Virus record (IMG/VR): IMGVR_UViG_3300042470_000189
Location: 1-24,041 of that record
Direction: 5' to 3' (one strand)
Length of the DNA: 24,041 bases
Origin: a virus
A program made the position numbers and the translations under genes. A model generated the notes under the pieces. It did not search any database. It saw nothing but the letters and a program-made list of their open reading frames with translations, and was not told where the DNA came from. Below, piece by piece: positions 1 through 6,991 of the stretch (the first letter of the stretch is position 1; every line of letters starts with the position of its first letter).

Positions 1-318
1 CTTATATCTCCAGCGGCCTTTAACCGGACTGTTCAGAACCTAGATAAGTCTGGGAAGCTCGATTACGTCTTTGGCAAGAAAGGCGCAGAGCAGATTCGGA
101 CATTAAACGATGTTGTTTCTGTGTTATTTACTGCTCCACCAGGAACGGTGAACACTTCGAATACAGCATCGGTACTTTTAACCGCACTCGATACGATGAC
201 AACCTATGGAACCACAGGGATTCCTGTACCAGCTGTACAGGCTCTTCGAGCGGCTGCGAAACAAATTAAAGATCGCAAGGTCAGAAAGCAAGTCGAAGAC
301 GCACTTCGAAAGGGATAG
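1..318 (+). CDS. C-terminal end of a probable phage ejection/internal virion protein (partial)
   Basis: The reading frame is open from the first base of the window and stops with TAG at 316-318, so only the last 105 residues are present and the real start lies upstream. The piece contains the stretch FNRTVQNLDKSGKLDYVFGK and a basic C-terminus (KQIKDRKVRKQVEDALRKG). I recognise this style of ending from large internal or ejection proteins of podoviruses, which leave the capsid with the DNA. The neighbour downstream is a tailspike, one base after the stop, which fits a virion gene at the end of the late block. The family assignment is inferred from memory of similar tails and not from a catalytic motif; a different large virion protein is possible. 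Confidence 0.55.
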   Translation, partial: LISPAAFNRTVQNLDKSGKLDYVFGKKGAEQIRTLNDVVSVLFTAPPGTVNTSNTASVLLTALDTMTTYGTTGIPVPAVQALRAAAKQIKDRKVRKQVEDALRKG

Positions 319-319
319 C

Positions 320-2146
320 ATGAGCGCATTATCGGTTACACCTTCATACCCAACTTTCAACGATCTTAATGGCGATCCGTTGGATGCTGGGTATATCTGG
401 ATTGGTACGGCTGGCTTAGCTGCTCAGACTAATCCGATTGCTACTTACTGGGATGCTGCGCTGACAGAGCCTGCTGTGCAACCTATTCGGACGATTGGAG
501 GATACCCTTCAAAGTCTGGTTCTCCGGCAATGGTCTATGTGAACTCTGATTACTCAATCATGGTTCAAGACTCGAAGTTCAATCTAATTTACTCAGCACC
601 AAATGCTACTGAGCGTGTATCGCTAAGCGTTATATCGGGCTCTATTCCATCATCGTCGATTACCTATACGCCAGCCGGTACGGGAGCAGTTGCAACAACC
701 GTTCAAGCTAACCTGCGTCAGATCATTTCGGTCAAAGACTTTGGCGCAACGGGTAACGGAAGCACAGACGATACGTTAGCCATTCAAAAGACGATTGATT
801 ACTTGTCCTCGATTGGTGGCGGCACTGCTCAGTTTCCTACGGGAACCTATAAGATTTCCGCCAAACTAACGATTTCGTCTAACTCTATCTTCCTTTCTGG
901 CGATGGCAGGCAATCAAGCGTTATTGCTCCGGTTGCAATGGCTCAAGACTTTATTTTGTTTGATACCTGCTCGCAGGGTGGCGTGAACAACCTCGGCATT
1001 ATCCCGACAGGTGCTCAGACAGGAGCAACTGCTGGCATCAGGATTAAGAACTGCCATAACGTAGTTGTCGACCAGTTTCTACTCTACGCAAACACGAGAA
1101 ACGGCATCATTGTCGAAGGCGGTGGTGCGTCTTATCTCTGCACTATTTCTAACTTTGAGATTAGCAACTGCTCGCTTTCAGGTATCGAGGTTGGAGCAGG
1201 ATCATTAGCTCAGGGAGTATGGATTCTTGATGGAATCATAGCGAGTTGCTATGACGGAATCCTTCTTAACTATGCAAGCGGCGTATATGTCAACACAGTA
1301 GATATTATTTCGTCTGGTAACTCTGCTTTCGCAACCTATCCTGGCGTTGGGCAATACGTCACAGCCGTTTTTGCTGAAGGTGTAACGGCAGACACTTCAG
1401 TAGGGCATGGCATCGCACTGATTGATAATGGCGGCAAGACAACCGATGTGAACCTTGTTAACTGTTGGGCTGCGACGAATGGTCTTAGCGGCCTTCGCTG
1501 TGCAGCTAATACAGATGGTGTGCTTGTTAGCGGGTCGAGATTTATCAATAACGATCAGCGTGGCATCCTGCTTGAGAATGGCAGGAACTACACCATTAGC
1601 GGCTGTCAGATTGGCATGAACTCAATGGATGGGTCGGCACTCTACGATGGCGTTGCTATCGGAGCAGGTGTTACCCACGTCACGATTGAAAACTGTTTTT
1701 CTGGTGGACCATTGGGGCGCATTGGGGTGCTTGCATCGAACTTACAACGATACGGTGTTTGGGTTGGTGCTGGTGCTGATTACTTGGTGATCTCTGGCAA
1801 CAACCTAACGGGTAACGTCACAGGTGCTTTGCTAAACAATAGCACTGCGTCGAACATCTTTATCTCAGAGAATCTCGGAGATAGTAGAAAGACCACATCG
1901 AACATTGAGACGGTTACGACAGATGCTGGTGGCGTTGGAACGATTACGCATAATCTAGGAACGACACCGAGCGCAGTTTGTGTCACCGCCGCTGACACCG
2001 CTAAGAGTCTTATGGTCGGTTTGTACAATGTTGGACCGACAACATTTTCGTTTTACACTCGCATCGTCGAAGCAGGAAACCCAGCTAATGGACAAGTTCT
2101 CGCGAGTCACCCAATTATTGTTTCTTGGATCGCAACAAAAACGTAG
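320..2146 (+). CDS. Tailspike with P22-like head-binding domain and pectate-lyase-type beta-helix
   Basis: A 608-residue receptor-binding tail protein. Residues about 1-95 form an adaptor resembling the P22 tailspike head-binding domain (LDAGYIWIG, then PIRTIGGYP). Residues about 126-150 carry the phage pectate-lyase superfamily entry motif (VKDFGATGNGSTDDT). A long stretch rich in G, N, S, I and V, typical of a right-handed parallel beta-helix, follows to about residue 500. The C-terminal 85 residues (VGTITHNLGTTPSAV) look like a small beta-sandwich trimerisation or receptor domain. The ATG at 320 is chosen because the Shine-Dalgarno AAAGGGA (309-315) sits just upstream; the frame is open back to 206 but that part overlaps the previous gene. 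It probably binds or cleaves a host surface polysaccharide. Catalytic residues cannot be named from sequence alone. Confidence 0.85.
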   Translation: MSALSVTPSYPTFNDLNGDPLDAGYIWIGTAGLAAQTNPIATYWDAALTEPAVQPIRTIGGYPSKSGSPAMVYVNSDYSIMVQDSKFNLIYSAPNATERVSLSVISGSIPSSSITYTPAGTGAVATTVQANLRQIISVKDFGATGNGSTDDTLAIQKTIDYLSSIGGGTAQFPTGTYKISAKLTISSNSIFLSGDGRQSSVIAPVAMAQDFILFDTCSQGGVNNLGIIPTGAQTGATAGIRIKNCHNVVVDQFLLYANTRNGIIVEGGGASYLCTISNFEISNCSLSGIEVGAGSLAQGVWILDGIIASCYDGILLNYASGVYVNTVDIISSGNSAFATYPGVGQYVTAVFAEGVTADTSVGHGIALIDNGGKTTDVNLVNCWAATNGLSGLRCAANTDGVLVSGSRFINNDQRGILLENGRNYTISGCQIGMNSMDGSALYDGVAIGAGVTHVTIENCFSGGPLGRIGVLASNLQRYGVWVGAGADYLVISGNNLTGNVTGALLNNSTASNIFISENLGDSRKTTSNIETVTTDAGGVGTITHNLGTTPSAVCVTAADTAKSLMVGLYNVGPTTFSFYTRIVEAGNPANGQVLASHPIIVSWIATKT

Positions 2147-2155
2147 GAGCCTGTT

Positions 2156-2506
2156 ATGGCAGCAGCATCAACATTTGCATTTAATCCATTAGGCCCAACG
2201 AGTCTTTTGGTTGCAAACAATCCAGCTCCGACTCCGGTGCAAGTCAAGGTTAACGACGAGCAACAAGGGTTCGGTCAATACCGCATCATTAACAATTCGA
2301 CGACCGTAACGGCATTTCTAGGCGTTGGTTCTACAGCTGCACAAGCAACTGCAAGAGCTGCAACGATTGTTGCCGGTACGCCAGCTCAGACTATTGTGCT
2401 GGTCCCAGGTGCTGTTGAGGTGCTAAGACTACCTAACAATGCTTACTTCACGGCTTACGCAGCAGCTGCGGCCAACATCTACATCATGCCAGGACAGGGC
2501 CTGTAA
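2156..2506 (+). CDS. Small Ala/Thr/Val-rich protein of unknown function, possible virion component
   Basis: The product has 116 residues, low charge, and is rich in Ala, Thr, Val and Asn, with no signal peptide and no obvious membrane segment. It looks like an all-beta structural protein. The ribosome-binding site TAGGAG (2144-2149) overlaps the tailspike stop codon and sits six bases before the ATG, so it is translated directly after the tailspike. Its position between tailspike and lysis genes and its composition suggest a head-decoration or tail-associated protein, but I do not recognise a named family. It could equally be a non-structural late protein. Confidence 0.6.
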   Translation: MAAASTFAFNPLGPTSLLVANNPAPTPVQVKVNDEQQGFGQYRIINNSTTVTAFLGVGSTAAQATARAATIVAGTPAQTIVLVPGAVEVLRLPNNAYFTAYAAAAANIYIMPGQGL

Positions 2507-2508
2507 TC

Positions 2509-2712
2509 ATGGAAGTCGATCCAGTTAAATACGGTGTGCTCTGGGAGCGAGTGCAATCAATGGATAAAAAGATCGACAAACTAGAATCACAGGTTGAGCA
2601 ACTTCTTGAGCTTGCCAATAAAGGCAAGGGTGGTTTCTGGATGGGTATGACAATCGCATCTTTTGTAGGTGCTGCTGCAAGCTGGATTGCAAGTCACTTT
2701 AGGCATGTTTGA
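2509..2712 (+). CDS. XhlA-like small membrane protein of the lysis cassette
   Basis: A 67-residue protein with two parts. Residues about 8-38 form an amphipathic heptad-rich helix (MDKKIDKLESQVEQLLELA), and residues about 43-63 form one hydrophobic transmembrane helix rich in Gly and Ala, with a short basic tail. This coiled-coil plus single C-terminal membrane helix is the plan of haemolysin XhlA-type proteins found beside phage holins. It begins three bases after the previous stop and overlaps the holin gene by eight bases, so the three lysis genes are translated together. It could be an accessory holin or an antiholin; the sequence does not decide. Confidence 0.65.
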   Translation: MEVDPVKYGVLWERVQSMDKKIDKLESQVEQLLELANKGKGGFWMGMTIASFVGAAASWIASHFRHV

Positions 2713-3184
2713 TATTTTGTCGGGTGGTTTGCTTGGTAGCATCTTCGGAGGCTTGTTTAGGCTTGCCCCAGAGGTGCTAAAGCTTTTAGACAAGAAGAAC
2801 GAACGCCAGCATGAACTAAGTATGTTCCAGTTACAGACTGATCTTGAGAAGTTAAGAGGTCAGTTCAAGGTCGAGGAGAAATACGTTGATTACTCGATTC
2901 AGCAATTGGACACGATTAAGTCTGCGTTTCAGGAGCAGTCTGAGACGGCTAAGGCTGCTGGCTGGTTTGTGGCTGGCGTATCTGCCCTGGTACGGCCTGG
3001 AATTACCTGGGCACTATTCTTTATGTATGCGACAGTTAAGGCGGCTGCGCTTGTTCTTGCGTTTCAGAGCGATGCGGCATGGCACGAAGTGATTCTCAAG
3101 GTATGGGATGACGATGACTTTGCACTCTTTATGATGTGCATTTCGTTTTACTTTGTTGGTAGGCCCATAGAGAAGTACAAGTGA
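2705..3184 (+). CDS. Holin of the 3TM type (GTA_holin_3TM-like)
   Basis: A 159-residue protein with a short hydrophobic N-terminus (MFDILSGGLLGSIFGGLF), a charged helical middle section (about 25-75), two hydrophobic segments (about 80-120) and a final one around 140-155. This layout matches the holin family with three membrane segments first described for gene-transfer-agent release. It sits between an XhlA-like gene and the endolysin, the classic lysis order, and overlaps both (8 bases upstream, 4 bases downstream). The ATG at 2705 is preferred over an upstream start at 2669, which would overlap the previous gene much more. Its role would be to permeabilise the inner membrane so the endolysin reaches the wall. 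Confidence 0.75.
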   Translation: MFDILSGGLLGSIFGGLFRLAPEVLKLLDKKNERQHELSMFQLQTDLEKLRGQFKVEEKYVDYSIQQLDTIKSAFQEQSETAKAAGWFVAGVSALVRPGITWALFFMYATVKAAALVLAFQSDAAWHEVILKVWDDDDFALFMMCISFYFVGRPIEKYK

Positions 3185-3666
3185 ATGAAGCCATTGAGCT
3201 TTCCAAAAATGTACTTATCAAACCGTTCGAGGGTTATGCTCGACGATTGCCTGACGGTGGTTGCTGCGCTTATCCTGACCCCGCTTCTGGCGGTGATCCT
3301 TGGACTATTGGTTACGGTAGCACTGGTCCCGATATTGGCAGAGAAACTATTTGGACTAAAGATCAGGCTGAGAAGGCTTTACAGGACCATCTAGTCTATT
3401 TTGCTAATGGCTTGATACGAAGATCGCCATCGGTTGTAAAAGCCTCTCCAACTCGCTTTGCAGCCGTTCTAAGCTGGGTCTACAACTTAGGCTTTGGCAA
3501 CTACCATATCTCAACATTCAAAAAACGTGTAGAGGCTCAAGACTGGTCTGGTGCTGCTATCGAGTGCTTGAAATGGAACAAGGCAAGAGGAAGAGTCTTG
3601 TCTGGGCTCACGAGAAGAAGGCAAGCAGAGGCGTTAATGCTTGACCCTGCTGTCAAACTCAAATAG
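3181..3666 (+). CDS. Endolysin, T4/P21-type lysozyme (glycoside hydrolase 24)
   Basis: A 161-residue muramidase that cleaves the N-acetylmuramic acid to N-acetylglucosamine bond of peptidoglycan. The catalytic glutamate is E17 in KPFEGY. The other active-site positions are D33 (YPDP) and T42 of WTIGYG. Spacing between them is longer than in T4 lysozyme, with an extra loop containing GGDP, a variant seen in other phage endolysins. No signal peptide or SAR helix is visible, so release should depend on the holin. Translation starts at GTG 3181, which overlaps the holin stop as GTGA. The C-terminal RRRQAEALML stretch is typical of this family. A terminator follows the gene. Confidence 0.9.
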   Translation: MNEAIELSKNVLIKPFEGYARRLPDGGCCAYPDPASGGDPWTIGYGSTGPDIGRETIWTKDQAEKALQDHLVYFANGLIRRSPSVVKASPTRFAAVLSWVYNLGFGNYHISTFKKRVEAQDWSGAAIECLKWNKARGRVLSGLTRRRQAEALMLDPAVKLK

Positions 3667-3691
3667 TATGACTTATCAACTCCCCGTGTTT

Positions 3692-3716
3692 AACCCGCGC
3701 CATGCGGGTTTTTTTT
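3692..3716 (+). terminator. Intrinsic terminator closing the lysis/late operon
   Basis: A perfect 7-bp stem (3692-3698 with 3704-3710, AACCCGC/GCGGGTT) with a 5-base loop is followed by a T-run that ends at 3716 (eight T counting the stem end). It lies 26 bases after the endolysin stop and between two convergent operons, so it should end rightward late transcription. The stop codon of the leftward transporter gene lies inside the T-run. Confidence 0.9.
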
Positions 3717-4191
3717 ACTTGCTTGTCTTGGTGTTCAAAACAAAAGACCACAAGAAACCACCTAATACTTTTGCCAAAAATTGCATTGCAATGATATGAG
3801 GAATTAGTGAACCAAATGCAATCGTTGGGAATATTAAAGAATCAACTAAAGCTCCGGCAGCATTGCTTAAGTTCGCACGTATTTTCCAAGAACTATTAAG
3901 CCTTGCAAATACCAACCAATCAACTATTGATGCCGCAGTGAAAGCAATAGCTGAAGCTAATGCAATTTTCCCAGTTGCAGGATTTAAGAGTAATGTTAGC
4001 AATCCTGAAACAAGAATTAAACACCCCATTTGCCAGATTCTTAAGCGTACATGCAACCAATCTCTAAGAGTCAAATCAAGCCCTATGAACAAGAAAGCAT
4101 TAAGTGGGCTAATTGCCGGACCAAATGCTGCCACTAAAAGATTGGCAAGCGTCATGGCAACTGCGTAAATGCCTATAGCTATATAAAGCAT
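3715..4191 (-). CDS. VUT/YhhQ-family transporter, likely for a 7-deazaguanine precursor
   Basis: A 158-residue integral membrane protein with about five or six hydrophobic helices. It carries family signatures: GLDLTLRD (37-44), RANLSNAAGALVDS (105-118) followed by FPTIAFG, and KVLGGFLWS (141-149). E. coli YhhQ of this family imports preQ0 and preQ1 for queuosine synthesis; the phage copy is shorter than the roughly 220-residue YhhQ. It has a strong Shine-Dalgarno (AGGAG, five bases before ATG) and overlaps the upstream dpdA-like gene by 13 bases, so the pair is co-translated. GC in two hand-counted 60-base lines is 33-37 percent, against about 45 percent in the ssb line counted, suggesting separate acquisition. 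Substrate is inferred from the family and from its partner. It is the last gene of the leftward operon. Confidence 0.85.
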   Translation of the reverse strand: MLYIAIGIYAVAMTLANLLVAAFGPAISPLNAFLFIGLDLTLRDWLHVRLRIWQMGCLILVSGLLTLLLNPATGKIALASAIAFTAASIVDWLVFARLNSSWKIRANLSNAAGALVDSLIFPTIAFGSLIPHIIAMQFLAKVLGGFLWSFVLNTKTSK

Positions 4192-4862
4192 AAGTTCTCC
4201 TGTATAGGTCTAGTTTTCCATTTATTAGGTGGGTTTTTTGAATCAATACGCTTTGCCATGCAATAAGCGCACTCTTCTTTTTCTTTGTGATTCAAAGCAA
4301 CATTTGTGGAGTCCGCACTTGATAAAGGCCAACGTTCTAGACCTTGTCCTAACATCCGCATTCCATGCGTCCACGGTAGTCGACCGAATGTTTTTGCAAG
4401 CTGGTTGAATGTCTCATCCATTCTGCCCTGCCACTTTGCATCACCAACATTCCAGTATTTACCAGATGAGCCAAGACAAACTCGACCCCAATCGTCTACA
4501 AGCTCGCAAAGGTAATTTAACGACAATCCAAGATGCCAAACCGGTATACCTAAAGACTTTGGATATGGCCATGTTGCAACCATACTGCGCTGCTGTTCTT
4601 CTGGTCCATCAATAACATCAGGGACAACACCCCAATGTGGATGGCCTAGAATTGGGTCTAGCCATTTATAAAATCCTTCCGCATCAAACGGCAAACCCCT
4701 GGTCTTTGCACTGTATGCGCCATTGTCAAGCATTAAAGATTGCCCAATTGCTAAGCAAACCTTTAAGTCTCTTGGATCAGCGTAAGAAATGCAGAAATGC
4801 TCTCCAGCTAATGTCTCCAATACTGACTTTGGAGTAATTGGTGTGCCGTGATAATGAATCAT
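4179..4862 (-). CDS. dpdA: DpdA-like DNA guanine transglycosylase (TGT superfamily)
   Basis: A 227-residue protein that I identify as a phage DpdA, which exchanges guanine in DNA for a 7-deazaguanine base. Motifs parallel tRNA-guanine transglycosylase: DNGAYS (46-51) in the place of the TGT DSGGFQ; VVPDVIDG (79-86) at the nucleophile-aspartate position; WHLG (109-112); GSSG (131-134); and THGMRM...SADST (165-186), a His plus SxDST pattern seen in phage and archaeal relatives. It starts at an ATG overlapping the ssb stop as TAATG, with no good Shine-Dalgarno, so translation is probably coupled. Its partner downstream is a VUT transporter. No preQ0 synthesis genes (folE, queD, queE, queC) are in the window. 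Which D is nucleophile and which base is inserted are inference. Confidence 0.8.
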   Translation of the reverse strand: MIHYHGTPITPKSVLETLAGEHFCISYADPRDLKVCLAIGQSLMLDNGAYSAKTRGLPFDAEGFYKWLDPILGHPHWGVVPDVIDGPEEQQRSMVATWPYPKSLGIPVWHLGLSLNYLCELVDDWGRVCLGSSGKYWNVGDAKWQGRMDETFNQLAKTFGRLPWTHGMRMLGQGLERWPLSSADSTNVALNHKEKEECAYCMAKRIDSKNPPNKWKTRPIQENLCFI

Positions 4863-5257
4863 TAGAACGGTATGTCATCTTCAAAGTCGGTCATATCTCT
4901 ACCAGATGCTTTCGCATAAGCTTTAGCAGATGTAGAAGAATCTTCATCGCGCTTACCTAGCATTGTCAGTCTGCCGACAATAACTTCGGTGGTGTACTGG
5001 TCAATACCATCTTTAGACCACTTACGAGTTCTCAGAGAGCCCTCGATAAAGACTTGAGAGCCCTTCTTAAGGTATTTACCAGCCACCTCAGCGGCTGAGT
5101 TGAAAGCGGAGCAACGATGCCACTCGGTATGCTCTGTGCCATCTTTACCCTTTTGTGAGGTTGCTAGACTAAAGTTGCATATCGGTGTTTCTGTCTTCGC
5201 AAACGATGGGTCATTGCCAAGTCTGCCAAGCAAAAACACTTTATTGACACTACTCAT
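4862..5257 (-). CDS. ssb: Single-stranded DNA-binding protein
   Basis: A 131-residue SSB with one OB-fold (about 1-105): the family start SSVNKVFLLGRLGNDP, then TEWHRCSAFN and KGSQVFIEGSLRTRKW. A short variable linker leads to the acidic tail DFEDDIPF, the conserved tip that binds partner proteins. The start has a good Shine-Dalgarno (GGAG, five to six bases upstream). The gene overlaps the exonuclease gene upstream by 8 bases and the dpdA-like gene downstream by one. It would coat single-stranded DNA during phage replication and recombination, working with the neighbouring YqaJ nuclease and the annealing protein encoded on the other strand. Confidence 0.97.
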   Translation of the reverse strand: MSSVNKVFLLGRLGNDPSFAKTETPICNFSLATSQKGKDGTEHTEWHRCSAFNSAAEVAGKYLKKGSQVFIEGSLRTRKWSKDGIDQYTTEVIVGRLTMLGKRDEDSSTSAKAYAKASGRDMTDFEDDIPF

Positions 5258-5870
5258 GATTTCTCCGTTTATTGATAACGTCTAACTGCATATCAACCTC
5301 TGATAAAAACCGCTTTACTTCAGACTCAATTTTCTCGATCTCTTCTCTGGCTGGCTCAAACCGGATAACCAGAAGCATCATGTCCTCTGGCATACGATTA
5401 TCGAAACTAACGAAATCGCACCACTTGCGCTGCGTACAAGCTAGCTGTGCAAGCATCTGCGCTTGGTACTTACCTGGGATTTTCTGATCGCACCAATACT
5501 GAATGTGTTGCTGAGAGTTCGGGCATTTAATCTCGATAAGCCCATCATCCCCGATAAGGCCATCAGGAGATGCTCCAAACCACTTTATAGACGGGTGTTG
5601 AACGAAACCACATTCTTCAACGTCAACGCCTCTATAAGCCTCATAGACCGATCTAGCAACGGGTTCTAAGTCGATACCGCGCTGCATAGCAGAAGAAACA
5701 AAAGCATCTTCAGTAGGCGCACCTACAAGACGTTCGGTGATGACTTGGATTCTGTAGTTGGCTCTGCTTGCTGCTTCGCCACTTTTGATGGTAGCCAGTA
5801 CGTTAGACATCTGGCTTGCGGTGACATGGCCGAGTCTGGCCTGATACCAATCTTCCGTTCTTTGTTCCAT
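5250..5870 (-). CDS. YqaJ/lambda-exonuclease-family recombinase nuclease
   Basis: A 206-residue 5'-3' double-strand DNA exonuclease of the PD-(D/E)XK class. The N-terminal EDWYQARLGHVTASQ is the family start. Active-site residues appear in ASPDG (D103) and IEIKCP (E113, K115), and MQRGIDLEP (62-70) supplies the conserved Arg-Gly-Glu region. The C-terminus is a long charged helix. The start has a strong Shine-Dalgarno (GGAGG). It would resect DNA ends to give 3' tails for the DUF1071 annealing protein at 9751-10323, as lambda Exo does with Beta. It overlaps ssb by 8 bases. Absence of a Gam-type inhibitor in view is notable but the window is incomplete. Confidence 0.93.
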   Translation of the reverse strand: MEQRTEDWYQARLGHVTASQMSNVLATIKSGEAASRANYRIQVITERLVGAPTEDAFVSSAMQRGIDLEPVARSVYEAYRGVDVEECGFVQHPSIKWFGASPDGLIGDDGLIEIKCPNSQQHIQYWCDQKIPGKYQAQMLAQLACTQRKWCDFVSFDNRMPEDMMLLVIRFEPAREEIEKIESEVKRFLSEVDMQLDVINKRRNHE

Positions 5871-5874
5871 TTTA

Positions 5875-6177
5875 TTACCTCCAATATTTGCTAACTTCTA
5901 ATATACCACGTTTGAACATTTGATCTAATGTTTTCTCATGGGCTTCGTTCCATAGTTCTCTTCTTTCGTCTTTCGTTAGATTCTTCCCTTGGTCGATATG
6001 AGCATGACACTTATGACAGAGAGCTGCTACACGCCAATCATCAGCCTTGATTCCGGTTCCTTTGCCGTGTTTCTGTTGGTTGCTATGTGCTGCAACAACG
6101 GTCCCATCTTCAGCACCACACATGGCACAGCAAAGGTATCTAACGACCCTTAGAAGATGTTCGTTACGGTAGTTCAT
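5875..6177 (-). CDS. YbcO/DUF1364-like putative nuclease
   Basis: A 100-residue zinc-binding protein resembling lambda-region YbcO (DUF1364). Seen: a CCAMCG pair, an AAHSNQ motif, GKGTGIKADDW (the family's GxGTGxK..D signature) and CHKCHAHID near the middle, consistent with an HNH-like metal site. It probably acts on branched or nicked DNA in recombination. The ATG at 6177 is preferred over a TTG at 6195; it overlaps the upstream gene by 14 bases, in keeping with the operon. It ends four bases before the exonuclease gene, which supports a recombination role. Activity is inferred from the family. Confidence 0.75.
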   Translation of the reverse strand: MNYRNEHLLRVVRYLCCAMCGAEDGTVVAAHSNQQKHGKGTGIKADDWRVAALCHKCHAHIDQGKNLTKDERRELWNEAHEKTLDQMFKRGILEVSKYWR

Positions 6178-6349
6178 TCTTAAACCGCTGTGCAATCTCT
6201 TCGGCCATCAGTCTTAGCTCCATAGCCTGTACAGCTATCTCATGAGCTTGCTCGGCTAGCAGATCCATCTGGATCAGGATTTCTTGATGGTCTGTGAGCT
6301 CAAGCATGTTTTTCACCTGGGCTTTCATCGCAAGTATCTTTAAGTTCAT
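6164..6349 (-). CDS. Small helical protein of unknown function
   Basis: A 61-residue product that looks almost entirely alpha-helical, with heptad-like spacing of Leu, Ile and Met (MNLKILAMKAQVKNMLEL and onward) and frequent Glu and Gln, so a coiled coil or helical bundle is likely. The ATG at 6349 overlaps the upstream stop as ATGA and has AAAGGG upstream, which beats the longer frame starting at 6433 that lies wholly inside the previous gene. No enzymatic motif is seen. Its place in the replication/recombination operon suggests a DNA-metabolism accessory role, but that is only context. Confidence 0.65.
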   Translation of the reverse strand: MNLKILAMKAQVKNMLELTDHQEILIQMDLLAEQAHEIAVQAMELRLMAEEIAQRFKNELP

Positions 6350-6672
6350 AGGGTTGCCCTTTCTATGTTTCGGTTGTTCACGGATTCTGTTCTCCATATT
6401 TCGATCCTGGTTTGAGCGGCTATAAGTTTCCATCTCAAACTTTCTTCAGTCTCTATTGCTTTTCTAAGGTCTGAAAGCAGCTCAATGTACTCTTGGTTAG
6501 CGTACGCATCCCTTTCTTGTGCGCCAATTGTGTCAACGCCACTACCTTGCATTAAAAGACTTTTCTTCGATTTCCTGAATTCTTCCAGGTAGACGCGAGT
6601 TGCTTTTGCCTGAGCGTAAAGCGAACTCCACTTGTAGATAAATTCAATAGCCTCGTGTGGATCATGATTCAT
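6346..6672 (-). CDS. Conserved phage protein of unknown function, helical
   Basis: A 108-residue, charged, helix-rich protein with the stretches AKATRVYLEEFRKSKKSLLM and LRWKLIAAQTRIEIWR. I recall similar proteins in replication regions of other phages, where they lack an assigned function. The ATG at 6672 is preceded by GAGG eight bases away and overlaps the upstream gene by 11 bases; a GTG at 6681 is the alternative. Between a P-like replication gene and recombination genes, it may help replication or recombination. No metal site or nucleotide-binding motif is visible. Confidence 0.7.
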   Translation of the reverse strand: MNHDPHEAIEFIYKWSSLYAQAKATRVYLEEFRKSKKSLLMQGSGVDTIGAQERDAYANQEYIELLSDLRKAIETEESLRWKLIAAQTRIEIWRTESVNNRNIERATL

Positions 6673-6991
6673 GTTGTACACCTCGTTTCATCATTGACCG
6701 AAGTTTGTTGATTTCCATCTGCCCACGCTCTTTATCAATAGGTCTGTCAAGCATTTTGACTATCGGCGGTGGAGCCATGCGGCAAACGGCGCGAAACTGA
6801 ATGACATTCGGTGGTCTCTCTGGCAGACATTCGAGGCCATATGCAATTTCGTGAGGTCTAAAGCCTTGCAGTTCTTTAGCCCAGTTTTGCATGACTTCGA
6901 TCATCTTTACATCCTTGTACTGGTCGAGAAATGCCTTTCCGTACGTTAATGCCATCTTCTTAAAAACGGTCTCAATGATGTGAATGTCCAT
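6662..6991 (-). CDS. Putative replication protein, lambda P-like position
   Basis: A 109-residue protein starting MDIHIIETVFKKMALTYG, with the later segment LQGFRPHEIAYGLECLPERP and a PPNVIQFRAVCRMAP motif. Small proteins with this 'PPNxxxFRxxCR' ending are common directly downstream of O-like initiators in phage genomes. The position matches lambda P, which hands the host DnaB helicase to the origin. It has a strong Shine-Dalgarno (GGAGGG) and its ATG overlaps the upstream stop as TAATG. A helicase-loading role is inferred from order and general resemblance; it is shorter than lambda P. Confidence 0.6.
   Translation of the reverse strand: MDIHIIETVFKKMALTYGKAFLDQYKDVKMIEVMQNWAKELQGFRPHEIAYGLECLPERPPNVIQFRAVCRMAPPPIVKMLDRPIDKERGQMEINKLRSMMKRGVQHES

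Noticed and set aside
206-319. Upstream extension of the tailspike frame
   Set aside because: It lies inside the end of the ejection-protein gene; the Shine-Dalgarno at 309-315 and the adaptor domain start support ATG 320.
3863-4837. Several rightward frames opposite the transporter and dpdA genes
   Set aside because: All are shadows on the non-coding strand of two well-supported genes and lie past the terminator at 3692-3716.
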